Assembly: GCF_016861565.1 (NCBI RefSeq) | Contig: NZ_BOLK01000001.1 | Span: 186,001 to 250,000 of the forward strand | DNA from: Secundilactobacillus yichangensis | GTDB lineage: Bacteria; Bacillota; Bacilli; Lactobacillales; Lactobacillaceae | Direction: 5' to 3' | DNA: 64,000 bases | Shown: positions 63,570-64,000 of the stretch, one piece after another | Layout of the letters: the number at the start of each line of letters is the position of its first letter | Position numbering within the stretch: the stretch's first letter is position 1 | Notes under the pieces: model-generated | What the model was told of the DNA's origin: nothing | Database searches by the model: none | What the model saw: only the letters and a program-made list of their open reading frames with translations | Made by a program: the position numbers and the translations under genes

Positions 63570-64000
63570 TTACTTCGTCGCATCCTTTAAAGCTTTGACT
63601 TTAGCAGCAGGATCAACACCGTCAAAGACGTATGAACCGGCAACAGCAACCGTTGCACCGGCCTTTTGGCAATCAACAATGGTGTTGTTCTTAACACCGC
63701 CATCGACTTCAATATCAAAATCGTAACCTTCAGTTTGCTTCAGTTGGTCTAATTGCTTGATCTTTTTTAGGGCTTCAGGCAGGAACTTTTGACCACCAAA
63801 ACCAGGGTTAACCGTCATCACTAAGACTTGATCAACCATGTAAAGCAGTGGTTTGATAGCTTCAACCGGAGTACCGGGGTTGATTACAACTTCGGCTTTA
63901 GCACCGGCGTTCTTAATCAATTGAAGTGCTCGGTGAATATGTGGTGTTGATTCAACGTGAACACCGATGATATCAGCGCCGTTTTCAGCAAACTGTTCAA
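63570..64000 (-). CDS. rpe: Ribulose-phosphate 3-epimerase, 3' part
   Basis: The C-terminal 142 residues of a TIM-barrel epimerase; the 5' part is beyond the right edge. The frame is open to base 64000 and includes GVHVEST, VLVMTVNPGFGGQKFLPEAL and the phosphate-binding VDGGVKNNT with VAGSYVF. It interconverts ribulose 5-phosphate and xylulose 5-phosphate. The rpe-thiN order downstream of rsgA is the usual Firmicutes arrangement, so rsgA probably lies just beyond the window. Confidence 0.93.
   Translation of the reverse strand, partial: EQFAENGADIIGVHVESTPHIHRALQLIKNAGAKAEVVINPGTPVEAIKPLLYMVDQVLVMTVNPGFGGQKFLPEALKKIKQLDQLKQTEGYDFDIEVDGGVKNNTIVDCQKAGATVAVAGSYVFDGVDPAAKVKALKDATK

Overview
The window reads as a chromosome segment of a low-GC Gram-positive bacterium in the family Lactobacillaceae. 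The evidence is gene content and order: the lower mevalonate pathway as one operon, an EbsA-like protein, a helveticin J-like protein, a bacterial type B RNase P RNA, and the Firmicutes blocks rpsP-khpA-rimM-trmD-rplS, ylxM-ffh, rnc-smc-ftsY, recG-plsX-acpP, asp23-fakA and dinG-tseB-aspB-asnS-dnaD. A glycerol kinase that lacks the PTS-phosphorylated histidine would suit a heterofermentative lactobacillus with little PTS sugar uptake, but I cannot name the species. I see no transposase, prophage, CRISPR array, tRNA or 16S/23S/5S rRNA gene.

Layout. 1-2.6 kb: start of a DegV-type gene, a MarR-type regulator and rqcH. 2.6-8.3 kb (minus strand): lspA-rluD-pyrR-carA-carB, in which carA and carB keep open frames but have lost their catalytic residues. 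8.4-14.1 kb: fhs with an EbsA-like gene, an RNase H-like gene, a FAD oxidoreductase, a nitroreductase behind a YodB-like operator, a CPBP protease and a NUDIX hydrolase. 14.2-18.4 kb: an ammonium transporter behind a perfect GlnR/TnrA-type box, an rRNA methyltransferase, rnpB, gpsB and a YpsA-like gene. 18.5-28.4 kb: recU-pbp1A, then dnaD, asnS, aspB, tseB and dinG on the other strand. 28.6-32.8 kb: mevalonate kinase, decarboxylase, phosphomevalonate kinase and isomerase. 32.9-42.9 kb: a more accessory stretch with an rRNA methyltransferase, a HAD phosphatase, a helveticin J-like gene divergent from a large phosphoesterase, glpK with a CRE, a tautomerase, a YitT protein and a C69 dipeptidase. 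43-45.4 kb: ribosomal and tRNA modification operon. 45.5-48.2 kb: a MoxR ATPase / VWA / small-protein cassette. 48.3-61.8 kb: secretion, chromosome, lipid and DNA repair housekeeping genes. 62-64 kb: rpmB, a gene of unknown function, thiN and the end of rpe.

How the parts connect. Envelope growth is a recurring theme (PBP1A, GpsB, TseB, isoprenoid precursors for the lipid carrier, PlsX/AcpP, FakA with a possible DegV partner). Protein export is covered by Ffh, YlxM, FtsY and LspA. The most unusual element is the pyrR-carA-carB cluster, where both carbamoyl-phosphate synthase subunits appear to be pseudoenzymes kept as intact genes. Other points to check are the EbsA gene that lacks an in-frame AUG, the MoxR/VWA cassette, and the divergent helveticin-like/phosphoesterase pair that shares a perfect palindrome.
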